5,068 nt of DNA from Thiohalobacter sp. (GTDB lineage: Bacteria > Pseudomonadota > Gammaproteobacteria > DSM-19610), in contig JALWRY010000275.1 of assembly GCA_027080445.1 (NCBI GenBank), positions 1 to 5,068 on the forward strand, written 5' to 3'. The notes under the pieces are model-generated. The model had not been told where the DNA came from, ran no database searches, and saw only the letters and a list, made by a program, of their open reading frames with translations. Each line of letters starts with the position of its first letter. Position 1 is the stretch's first letter. Both the position numbers and the translations under genes were made by a program. Below, one piece after another: positions 1 through 5,068 of the stretch.

Positions 1-191
1 CCGGCAAGCAGATACGCACCGGCATCGTCATTGCCAGTCTCTACGGCATTAGCGATGAATTTCACCAGTCCTTCGTCCCCGGGCGTACCCCGGATGTTTT
101 GGACTGGGTCGCCGATACCACCGGGGCCTTGCTCGCGATCCTGCTGCTGGCACAACTAACCCGAACCCTTTCCCAACGCACCCCCTCTTAA
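1..191 (+). CDS. VanZ-like family membrane protein, C-terminal fragment (5' end outside window)
   Basis: The reading frame is open from base 3 and ends at TAA 189-191, giving 62 visible residues; the start lies beyond the left edge. The fragment contains the block SDEFHQSFVPGRTPDVLDW, followed by VADTTGALLAILLLAQL. A DE-x-x-Q...R-x-x-D-x-x-D pattern followed by a small-residue-rich membrane helix is typical of the VanZ-like family (named after the teicoplanin-resistance protein VanZ). In proteobacteria these are mostly short integral membrane proteins of unknown role, so antibiotic resistance should not be inferred. Two hydrophobic segments are visible, around residues 5-16 and 39-52. The stop codon lies inside the left arm of the palindrome at 183-246, so the last codons (CCC TCT TAA) are shared with that element. 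Family assignment is fairly sure; function is not. Confidence 0.75.
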   Translation, partial: GKQIRTGIVIASLYGISDEFHQSFVPGRTPDVLDWVADTTGALLAILLLAQLTRTLSQRTPS

Positions 192-246
192 AGGGGTCAG
201 TACCCTTAAATTTTTCAATTTAAGGGTACTGACCCCTTTAAGAGGG
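183..246. repeat. Palindrome A1: 30-bp perfect inverted repeat, 4-base loop
   Basis: Arms 183-212 and 217-246 are perfect reverse complements, with loop TTTC at 213-216. The inner 25 bases of each arm (188-212 and 217-241) are the unit that begins TTAAAGGGGTCAGTACCC; the outer 5 bases (CCCTC / GAGGG) are extra pairing specific to this copy. The element sits between convergent genes: it contains the vanZ-like stop codon and ends 7 bases before the cysQ stop codon. The same unit recurs at 2349-2408 and 4000-4056. In RNA it would form a very stable hairpin on either strand and could act as a two-way transcription barrier, although no U-tract follows it. The arrangement resembles REP/BIME elements (inference). 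Confidence 0.93.
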
Positions 247-253
247 TACGGTA

Positions 254-1060
254 TTAATGGTCGACGAGATAGTCCGACCAGTTGCGGGAATCGTCACCGA
301 ACACGAAGAAGAACGGGTTCAACAGGGAGTCCTTGGTGTTGTAACGTAACGGTTGCATGTCGAGGTCGGTCAGGTGGCCACCGGCCTGTACCACCACGCA
401 GTGCGCGGCGGCCGTGTCCCATTCCGAGGTCAGGCCAAGGCGTGGGTAGACGTCTGCTGCGCCTTCGGCCACGAGGCAAATTTTCAACGAACTGCCCATG
501 CTGACGATTTCATGCTCGCCCAGCTTCTCCAGGAAGGCTTTCAGTGAATCACCCTGGTGGGAACGGCTGCCGACCACGGCCACCGGGCCATCAGAGAGCT
601 TGCGCACGTGGATTGGCCGCTCGTCTTCGCCGGGGGTTTCCTTGATGGCGCCCTGTCCTTCACAGGCGGCATAGGTCACCCCGGTGACGGGTACATACAC
701 CACACCCAATACAGGCACGCCATCACGGATCAGGGCGATGTTCACGGTAAATTCCCCGTTGCGCTTGATGAACTCTTTGGTGCCATCGAGCGGGTCGATC
801 AGCCAGTAGGTCTGCCACGACGCACGCGTTTCAAAGGGGATTTTGGCATCTTCCTCGGACAGCACAGGGATATCCGGCGTGAGCGCTTTCAGACCCGCGA
901 CGATGGTGTGATGCGATGCCATGTCTGCGGCGGTCAGCGGCGACTTGTCCGCCTTGTCCTGCACGGAAAACTCGGTACCGTAGACTTCGAGGATTTTTTC
1001 GCCGGCCTGCTTCGCCAGTTGCCGGACATCATTCAGGTAATCACACACATTCATCGACAT
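254..1060 (-). CDS. cysQ: 3'(2'),5'-bisphosphate nucleotidase CysQ
   Basis: This inositol-monophosphatase-superfamily enzyme hydrolyses 3'-phosphoadenosine 5'-phosphate (pAp), the by-product of PAPS use in sulfate assimilation and of acyl-carrier-protein maturation, to AMP. The 268-residue product shows the family signatures in order: DKSPLTAADMASH (residues 38-50), the metal-ligand block LSEED (67-71), WLIDPLDGTKEF (86-97, with metal ligands D89 and D92) and EWDTAAAHCVVVQAGG (213-228, D215). These motifs are intact, so the enzyme should be active with Mg2+. I chose ATG at 1060. A GTG at 1075 would add five residues, and an ATG at 1054 would remove two; no strong Shine-Dalgarno site decides between them. 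The gene is divergent from yrfG across a short promoter region and convergent with the vanZ-like gene, ending 7 bases from palindrome A1. Confidence 0.93.
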   Translation of the reverse strand: MSMNVCDYLNDVRQLAKQAGEKILEVYGTEFSVQDKADKSPLTAADMASHHTIVAGLKALTPDIPVLSEEDAKIPFETRASWQTYWLIDPLDGTKEFIKRNGEFTVNIALIRDGVPVLGVVYVPVTGVTYAACEGQGAIKETPGEDERPIHVRKLSDGPVAVVGSRSHQGDSLKAFLEKLGEHEIVSMGSSLKICLVAEGAADVYPRLGLTSEWDTAAAHCVVVQAGGHLTDLDMQPLRYNTKDSLLNPFFFVFGDDSRNWSDYLVDH

Positions 1061-1070
1061 ATCTCGCTGC

Positions 1071-1100
1071 TTCACGCCTCAGGGGGAAGGCCGTATCATA
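1071..1100. promoter_or_regulatory. Candidate bidirectional sigma70-type promoter between cysQ and yrfG
   Basis: On the plus strand TTCACG (1071-1076, 4/6 to the -35 consensus) is followed after 17 bases by TATCAT (1094-1099, 5/6 to the -10 consensus), which would start transcription near 1106, just ahead of the yrfG ATG at 1129. The -10 lies in the near-palindrome GTATCATAC (1093-1101), so the minus strand reads TATGAT at 1100-1095, a good -10 for cysQ, with only a weak -35 (TTAATC) 17 bases upstream of it. The intergenic gap is just 68 bases, so both genes must be served from here or from within each other. This comes from pattern matching only. The plus-strand site overlaps the cysQ GTG start alternative at 1075, which slightly favours the shorter cysQ. 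Confidence 0.45.
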
Positions 1101-1128
1101 CGCTATCCGTGCAGCCCGATTAACCACC

Positions 1129-1797
1129 ATGACCCACGCACTGCCCTGGCAAGCTATCGACACCGTGTTCCTGGACATGGATGGCACACTGCTGGACCTG
1201 CATTTCGACAACCATTTCTGGCTGGAACACGTACCGCTGCGCTGGGCGGAGAAGCACGGTGTTTCGCTGGATGAGGCCAAACAGGCCTTGTTCCCGCGCT
1301 TCCGCGCCATGGAAGGCACGATCGACTGGTACTGTGTCGATTACTGGAGCCGTGAGCTCGACCTGGATATTACCGCGCTGAAACAAGAAGTCGCGCACCT
1401 GATACAGGTCCACCCGCAGGTTGCCGGGTTCCTGGAAGTACTGGCCGCCAGCCAACGCCGCGTAGTGCTGTTGACCAACGCCCACGAAAAGGTGGTTGAG
1501 CTAAAAATGGGCCTGACCGGACTGGCAAAGCACTTCGACAAGCTGATCTGTGCACACACCTTCCGCATCCCCAAGGAAGACCCAGGCTTCTGGCCGGCCC
1601 TGGCTGAGCAGGATGTCTTTGACCCGGAAAGGACCCTGTTCGTGGACGACAGCCTGCCGGTGCTACAGGCGGCACGTGACTACGGGATTCGTTACCTGCG
1701 TGCGGTGCGTGTTCCGGATGCCAGTGCACCACCCAAACAAACCGGAGATTTTATTGCTATCGAGAGTTTTAATGACCTGCTCGAAAACCTGACCTGA
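1129..1797 (+). CDS. yrfG: GMP/IMP nucleotidase YrfG, HAD superfamily
   Basis: This cytoplasmic haloacid-dehalogenase-type phosphatase removes the 5'-phosphate from purine mononucleotides (GMP, IMP in the characterised E. coli protein). The 222-residue product matches the length I recall for E. coli YrfG. It carries the HAD motifs: motif I FLDMDGTLLDL (14-24, nucleophile D16 and acid/base D18), motif II LLTNAH (114-119, T116/N117), motif III lysine in PKED (148-151, K149) and motif IV FVDDS (171-175, D173/D174). The YrfG-like opening WQAIDTVFLDMDGTLLDLHFDNHFW and the segment DWYCVDYWS (66-74) set it apart from generic HAD proteins. An upstream extension to 916 is open but overlaps cysQ antisense and has no family similarity, so ATG 1129 is used; it has no obvious Shine-Dalgarno. 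The stop codon lies in the first copy of a 15-base tandem duplication. Confidence 0.92.
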   Translation: MTHALPWQAIDTVFLDMDGTLLDLHFDNHFWLEHVPLRWAEKHGVSLDEAKQALFPRFRAMEGTIDWYCVDYWSRELDLDITALKQEVAHLIQVHPQVAGFLEVLAASQRRVVLLTNAHEKVVELKMGLTGLAKHFDKLICAHTFRIPKEDPGFWPALAEQDVFDPERTLFVDDSLPVLQAARDYGIRYLRAVRVPDASAPPKQTGDFIAIESFNDLLENLT

Positions 1798-1824
1798 AAA
1801 CCGGGGTCATGAAAACCGGGGTCA
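1795..1824 (+). repeat. Perfect 15-bp tandem duplication overlapping the yrfG stop codon
   Basis: TGAAAACCGGGGTCA occurs twice back to back (1795-1809 and 1810-1824). The first TGA is the yrfG stop codon. The second copy supplies most of the outer left arm of palindrome B. The duplication therefore copies the outer edge of the palindrome onto the gene end, as might result from slippage or imprecise insertion of the element (inference). Confidence 0.9.
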
Positions 1825-1875
1825 GATCACAATACTTTCTAATATTAGAGAAAACTGTGATCTGACCCCGGTTTT
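1812..1875. repeat. Palindrome B: 20-bp inverted repeat with nested palindrome, possible bidirectional terminator
   Basis: Left arm AAAACCGGGGTCAGATCACA (1812-1831) and right arm TGTGATCTGACCCCGGTTTT (1856-1875) are perfect reverse complements. The 24-base interior contains TCTAATATTAGA (1838-1849), a perfect 12-base palindrome sharing the same centre, so the whole 64 bases can form one long, interrupted hairpin. It lies between the convergent yrfG and ykgJ-like genes, 6 bases from the latter's stop codon. The GC-rich stem ends in GGTTTT on either strand, so two-way termination is plausible. Its sequence differs from palindromes A1-A3 except for the shared core GGGGTCAG, which suggests a related but distinct subfamily of REP-like element (inference). 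Confidence 0.9.
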
Positions 1876-1881
1876 ACGGTT

Positions 1882-2316
1882 TTAATACGGCCGTTGTCCC
1901 CAGCGTTTGAAGCGCTTCTTGCAGTACTTCAGCAGGGACATGTAACCGTCAAAATATAACTCGAAACCTTCTTCCGCCGGTGAATCGAATTCACAATAGT
2001 CATTGGAGTAATCCCGGCAGATCTGTGGTCGGTCTTCATAGATACCGCAACGGCCATCCGGCTGTATATGCGTGCAAGCGTTATCGACCAGCAGGTACCA
2101 GCTGCCTTCATCCTTGTAGACACGGATATCACGGTGTGAAATCTGCCAGAGCAGGAAATCGAAATCCTCTTTTGAACGTGGTGTATCGATTTCCTGGCTG
2201 ATGTAGGTGCAGCACTTGGTGTTGGTGCAGAAACCGCACTTGGTCTCCGGGGTCATCTCTACCTTTAACGGAGTTTTATGCGGGTCTTTTGTGCTGTTTT
2301 TAGCTTTCTTGCTCAT
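1882..2316 (-). CDS. YkgJ family cysteine-cluster protein
   Basis: The 144-residue product has nine cysteines in the pattern typical of the YkgJ (formerly UPF0153) family: CGFC and KCC near the start (C27, C30, C35, C36), then C81, C90, C100 and C108, with blocks ACTHIQPDGRCGIYEDRPQICRDY (80-103) being the most diagnostic. The family is thought to bind zinc or an Fe-S cluster; its molecular role is unknown. The N-terminus (1-20) is lysine-rich and probably disordered, and the C-terminus is basic (KKRFKRWGQRPY). I start at ATG 2316. The frame stays open upstream to TTG 2442, but those 42 codons are translated palindrome A2 plus overlap with the upstream gene and should be discarded. No clear Shine-Dalgarno precedes ATG 2316. 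The gene follows the 511-residue gene on the same strand, with hairpin A2 between them. Confidence 0.85.
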   Translation of the reverse strand: MSKKAKNSTKDPHKTPLKVEMTPETKCGFCTNTKCCTYISQEIDTPRSKEDFDFLLWQISHRDIRVYKDEGSWYLLVDNACTHIQPDGRCGIYEDRPQICRDYSNDYCEFDSPAEEGFELYFDGYMSLLKYCKKRFKRWGQRPY

Positions 2317-2348
2317 AATCGCACTTGTTTCTTTTGAGTTAGTTTCGC

Positions 2349-2408
2349 AATTTAAGGGTACTGACCCCTTTAATTGCTTTAATTTAAAGGGGTCAGTACC
2401 CTTAAATT
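2349..2408. repeat. Palindrome A2: 25-bp perfect inverted repeat in the opposite arrangement to A1 and A3
   Basis: Arms 2349-2373 and 2384-2408 are perfect reverse complements separated by a 10-base loop (TTGCTTTAAT). They are the same 25-base unit as in A1 and A3, but the order is reversed: the AATTTAAGGG ends face outward here and inward in A1 and A3. It lies 9 bases beyond the stop codon of the 511-residue gene and 32 bases upstream of the ykgJ-like start, so a transcript running from one gene to the other would fold it. It could terminate, attenuate, or protect the upstream mRNA end; no U-tract is present. Confidence 0.93.
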
Positions 2409-2417
2409 CAGCCCAAC

Positions 2418-3953
2418 TTACGTGGCTGTAAATTTGAAGCAATCATATCCTGCGGTTTGTTCGATACGCTCGGCACAAATCACTTTCACTTCACGATTAC
2501 CGACGTGAATCGTCATGGGGCGCTTTGGCGTATACAAGCCGGCGGGCGCGACAAGACGCGCTGCCGAACCCTGGTCGCCGGAGGAAGGCAGGAACAAGGC
2601 CTTGTACATGTGGGTGCCGGATCCTCCCTTGCCTTGCGGGCTGCTTTCGGCTTCAGCATCATCTTCGAACTCAAGCTCAACGGGCGCCGGGATATTTTCA
2701 AAGGCCTCGACACCAACTTCGGTACCCTTGTCACGGTCATCGCGCAGCCAGCGGATAGATAGCAGCCGGAACGGTGCATCGGGATTTTCACCATCACCCA
2801 CCACACAAACCAGGTCACCGACCTGTAAGGCGCTGGCCGAGCTTTCACTCCAGCCCAGTCGGTAACCCTGCTCGCTGCGATCGCGGATGACCCAGTGCTG
2901 TGGTTCCGGCGCATCGTCATTCCTGTGCCTGAGCAGCCAGTCGTACACCGCATCCAGTCCAACGACCACATCGATCCAGCTGCCGCCGATGCGCCGCCGG
3001 CTACGCCGTTTGTCACGCGGCGTTACTTCCGGCAACAGGTGCTTGAGTATGGCCGCCTCGCTGCGCTGGCGGCGTCGGTCCTGCGACAGGGCCACCAGTG
3101 TCTTGTGCATCAACTGCAATGCGGGGCGCGCATCGATGAGGTAGGGTTCTTCGCCTTCCACCGGCGAAGTGAGAAACACACAGTGCCGTGGACGGTTGTC
3201 GTACATCAGGTCAATGAAAAACAGGCCCTCCGGAATACCCTGCCAGCTGTTGCCCGGTACGATGCGCACTTTACCCGCGTACTGCAACAGGGTGCGATAG
3301 TACAAATCCGCCTGTCCTTCTTCAGCGGCAAACGGATCGAGCAGCGACAGCAGGCAGGTTGCCTGGTAACTGACTGCAAGGCTTATCGTACTATCGACTT
3401 CGCTGTTATCGAGCGCGTCATGCACGCCATGATGCCGCGCCAGGCGGTATAACTGGTTGAGTTCAAGAAATACAAAAGGCGGCTCGGGACGGTAATAACG
3501 GTAACTGTGCAGCAAGGCGGCAGCAAGCTGGCGCGCCGCCGCACGCACAACCCGGCCAAAGACCGGTAACGCCGACCGGTATGCCCCGTCGGCATGCATC
3601 GCCTTGACGACCAGTTTGTAGCCATTCGCCATCGCCAGGCACAGGCGTTCAATATCATCCACGGCATGCTGCCGCTGCTGGCGACTGAGCGGTTGCTGGC
3701 GCAGGCGAATCGGTTCAGCGCTTTCGAACAGACGCTGTACGAATGGCCGGTAGACATCGAGTAATTCCAGCCGCAACGAGGTCTCCAACCGCTGTTCATT
3801 GAGCGGCTCCAGCGCCAGCAACACCTGGCGCACAGATTCCTCCGCGTTCATCGCCGGCATGGCGGACAACCAGTCATATAAACGCCGCGCATCCAGCTCC
3901 AGGGTCGGATCCTGAAAGTCATGCTGTTCCGGCGTGGTTAGTAATAGGCTCAT
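2418..3953 (-). CDS. Uncharacterised protein with helical N-terminal region and PilZ-like C-terminal part
   Basis: The product has 511 residues and no signal peptide or membrane segment. I do not recognise a named family with certainty. Residues 15-300 look mainly helical and Leu/Arg/Ala-rich (for example DARRLYDWLSAMPAMNAEES), with a short strand-rich insert around 225-275 (IVPGNSWQGIPEGLFFIDLMYD). The later part resembles a degenerate PilZ (c-di-GMP-binding) domain: an arginine cluster RDKRRSRRR (313-321), strands, then IRDRSEQGYRL (356-366) matching the D-x-S-x-x-G element, and LQVGDLVCVV (376-385). After an acidic low-complexity linker (428-446) a second strand-rich unit runs from 449 to 511. 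A cytoplasmic c-di-GMP effector or a relic of one is my inference. The ATG at 3953 has no good Shine-Dalgarno, but no better start is evident. The gene is on the same strand as gspMN but separated from it by palindrome A3. Confidence 0.8.
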   Translation of the reverse strand: MSLLLTTPEQHDFQDPTLELDARRLYDWLSAMPAMNAEESVRQVLLALEPLNEQRLETSLRLELLDVYRPFVQRLFESAEPIRLRQQPLSRQQRQHAVDDIERLCLAMANGYKLVVKAMHADGAYRSALPVFGRVVRAAARQLAAALLHSYRYYRPEPPFVFLELNQLYRLARHHGVHDALDNSEVDSTISLAVSYQATCLLSLLDPFAAEEGQADLYYRTLLQYAGKVRIVPGNSWQGIPEGLFFIDLMYDNRPRHCVFLTSPVEGEEPYLIDARPALQLMHKTLVALSQDRRRQRSEAAILKHLLPEVTPRDKRRSRRRIGGSWIDVVVGLDAVYDWLLRHRNDDAPEPQHWVIRDRSEQGYRLGWSESSASALQVGDLVCVVGDGENPDAPFRLLSIRWLRDDRDKGTEVGVEAFENIPAPVELEFEDDAEAESSPQGKGGSGTHMYKALFLPSSGDQGSAARLVAPAGLYTPKRPMTIHVGNREVKVICAERIEQTAGYDCFKFTAT

Positions 3954-3999
3954 GTCTGAAAAAGTCTACTGGAGCATGTGATCAATTCAATTTAATGTA

Positions 4000-4056
4000 A
4001 TTTAAAGGGGTCAGTACCCTTAAATTGAAAATTTAAGGGTACTGACCCCTTTAAAT
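4000..4056. repeat. Palindrome A3: 27-bp perfect inverted repeat, 3-base loop, at the end of the gsp operon
   Basis: Arms 4000-4026 and 4030-4056 are perfect reverse complements around loop GAA (4027-4029). It contains two copies of the same 25-base unit as A1 and A2, arranged as in A1. It begins 3 bases beyond the gspN stop codon (4060-4062) and would form a very stable hairpin at the 3' end of the type II secretion transcript, separating it from the 511-residue gene that starts at 3953. The 47 bases between the palindrome and that start codon are AT-rich and may hold its promoter, but no convincing -35/-10 pair stands out. Confidence 0.93.
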
Positions 4057-4059
4057 AAG

Positions 4060-4800
4060 TTAGAGGGTGTCTGACCATTGTAGTCGGTAACTGCCGTTTT
4101 CATTGTCGGCGAAGGTGGTCAGGAACTTTGTCACGGCTTGCGGTACGGTGCCGTTTTGCCGAATCGTGGCGTCCAGTCGGTAGGCGCCGGTGGTTTCCAG
4201 CGCCACATCCGCCTTTACCTGCAGGGCGCCGCCGGTGGCGACGAGTTTTCCTTCGGTGGTGGTGTCACTGTGTTGTGTGGTGAGGGTGGCACTACCCAGT
4301 GACAAGGCCAGTGGCGCCTTGACCCCGGCCGGCTTCCAGGTAATTTCCCCACTGAATACCGGTACACCGTCGGGCGGGAAACGGACATCTTCGAGATCCA
4401 CTGACAAGCGGCCGGTGACACTGAGCTGCTTCACACCCAGCCGATACAATACTTCGGCCGCGCCAACATCGAGATGCACATCCTGCAGGTAAGGTGCGCC
4501 TGAGAATGTCAGTCCCGCCAGCGTATGTGCGGGTTTCCTGTCCAGCCGGCCCTGTAACCCAAACTCCAGTTTCCCCAGAAACAGTGACAGCGGCCTGAAG
4601 CGCCAGCGCACATCATCAACCGCCACACCCTTCGCGACAATACGGCCCGTGTGCCCGCTCCACACGGTGCCCTGCACACTGCCGATGACGACGCCAGGCA
4701 TGGGTGGCGCCAACGCCAGCGCCCGGTCGGCGGGGATGGTTGCAACCAGGAACACCAGCCAGGCGAAGATTCCCGCCGCCACGGCGCGTCCTGTTGTCAT
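4060..4800 (-). CDS. gspN: Type II secretion system protein N (GspN)
   Basis: GspN is an accessory inner-membrane protein of the type II secretion system, encoded last in many gspC-N operons and not needed in all species. The 246-residue product has one N-terminal membrane anchor (about residues 5-21, AVAAGIFAWLVFLVATI) followed by a periplasmic, strand-rich region. The segment VVIGSVQGTVWSGHTGRI (37-54) matches the conserved G-T-x-W-S-G block of the family, and GEITWKPA (151-158) fits a second conserved tryptophan region. I use ATG 4800: it overlaps the gspM stop by one base (TGATG), a coupling arrangement usual in operons, and puts the membrane helix near the N-terminus. A longer open frame to 4914 lies inside gspM and is rejected. 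The gene ends next to palindrome A3, which probably closes the operon. Confidence 0.88.
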   Translation of the reverse strand: MTTGRAVAAGIFAWLVFLVATIPADRALALAPPMPGVVIGSVQGTVWSGHTGRIVAKGVAVDDVRWRFRPLSLFLGKLEFGLQGRLDRKPAHTLAGLTFSGAPYLQDVHLDVGAAEVLYRLGVKQLSVTGRLSVDLEDVRFPPDGVPVFSGEITWKPAGVKAPLALSLGSATLTTQHSDTTTEGKLVATGGALQVKADVALETTGAYRLDATIRQNGTVPQAVTKFLTTFADNENGSYRLQWSDTL

Positions 4801-5068
4801 CAGCCCACAGGCCCAAGCAGCGTCAGGCGGGCATTCACGCGCCCCGCGCCTTTGGGTTCGATGGTGATGACACTGGTATCGACCTGGTAGGTCCGGTTCA
4901 GCTTGCCAAGCCACAGGACCATCGCGTCAAACGCCGCACCTTCCAGCCAGATCTTGACGCCCTTGCTGCCATCCGGCTCGATGCGCTTGATCGCCGGACC
5001 CAGGCCGGCAGACCGGGCCGACTGGTCGACCACCGCCAGCAGCGACCGTCCCCCGAGCCCCTGTGCGC
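4800..5068 (-). CDS. gspM: Type II secretion system protein M (GspM), C-terminal fragment (5' end outside window)
   Basis: GspM is an inner-membrane protein that partners with GspL in the assembly platform of the type II secretion system. Only the C-terminal periplasmic domain, 88 residues, is present; the frame is open to the window edge and ends at TGA 4802-4800. The visible sequence begins AQGLGGRSLLAVVDQSARSAG and continues with IKRIEPDGSKGVKIWLEGAAF, DAMVLWLGKLNRTYQVD and a final GRVNARLTL. This is the typical ferredoxin-like C-terminal domain of GspM, including the SLL-x-V-V-D-x-S-A start and the V-N-A-R-L-x-L end. The GTG at 5033 is an internal valine codon, not the start. The stop overlaps the gspN start by one base. 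The rest of the gsp operon should lie to the right of this window. Confidence 0.88.
   Translation of the reverse strand, partial: AQGLGGRSLLAVVDQSARSAGLGPAIKRIEPDGSKGVKIWLEGAAFDAMVLWLGKLNRTYQVDTSVITIEPKGAGRVNARLTLLGPVG

Noticed and set aside
1..191. Glycopeptide resistance gene (vanZ proper)
   Set aside because: VanZ-like domains are widespread in proteobacteria with no link to teicoplanin resistance, and no van cluster gene is present.
183..246. CRISPR array or phage attachment site made from the repeated palindromes
   Set aside because: The copies are dispersed, inverted rather than direct, lack regular spacers, and no cas, integrase or tRNA gene is nearby.
557..1123. 188-codon plus-strand open frame over cysQ
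   Set aside because: It is antisense to a clear cysQ gene with intact catalytic motifs; the composition is that of a shadow frame and no domain is recognisable.
916..1128. Upstream in-frame extension of yrfG (71 codons before ATG 1129)
   Set aside because: It lies antisense over the cysQ 5' end, is Arg/Pro-rich without family similarity, and YrfG homology begins at the chosen ATG.
2895..3452. 185-codon plus-strand open frame opposite the 511-residue gene
   Set aside because: The opposite frame is a continuous 1.5-kb gene with coherent protein features; this frame has no recognisable domain and lies wholly inside it.
3954..3999. Promoter for the 511-residue gene in the AT-rich gap next to palindrome A3
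   Set aside because: TACATT-like -10 candidates exist on the minus strand, but no matching -35 at suitable spacing was found, so it is not listed as a feature.
4801..4914. N-terminal extension of gspN (38 codons)
   Set aside because: It overlaps the gspM coding region, and ATG 4800 gives the expected TGATG coupling and a membrane anchor at the right place.

Overview
The window looks like ordinary chromosomal DNA from a gammaproteobacterium with moderately high GC. The reasons are the end of a type II secretion operon (gspM-gspN), a CysQ phosphatase and a YrfG-type GMP/IMP nucleotidase in one neighbourhood, and typical gammaproteobacterial protein sequences. The species cannot be named from the sequence.

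Layout, left to right. Positions 1-191 hold the C-terminal end of a VanZ-like membrane protein (+). Positions 254-1060 hold cysQ (-), which is convergent with vanZ and divergent from yrfG (1129-1797, +); a 68-base gap between cysQ and yrfG holds a plausible bidirectional promoter. A YkgJ-type cysteine-cluster protein (1882-2316, -) converges on yrfG. Further right, on the minus strand, lie a 511-residue poorly characterised protein with a PilZ-like C-terminal part (2418-3953), gspN (4060-4800) and the C-terminal part of gspM (4800 to the window edge). There is no gene-free stretch longer than 300 bases.

The most striking non-coding feature is a set of four long, nearly perfect palindromes at 183-246, 1812-1875, 2349-2408 and 4000-4056. 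Each sits within about 10 bases of a stop codon or overlaps one. Together they cover all six transcription-unit 3' ends in the window. Three are built from one 25-base unit used in two opposite arrangements. The fourth (1812-1875) is a different sequence that shares the core GGGGTCAG. They look like REP/BIME-type elements of the kind mobilised by REP-associated tyrosine transposases, and they could also act as terminators or 3'-end stabilisers. No transposase gene is present here.

Functionally, GspM and GspN belong to the inner-membrane part of the type II secretion system. CysQ and YrfG are both cytoplasmic phosphatases acting on nucleotides (pAp and GMP/IMP). The placing of cysQ near the end of a gsp operon echoes the epsN-cysQ-nudE order remembered from Vibrio, but nudE is absent here and two other genes plus palindromes lie in between. 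I see no clear new defence, mobile or biosynthetic system; the palindrome set and the 511-residue protein are the items most worth follow-up.
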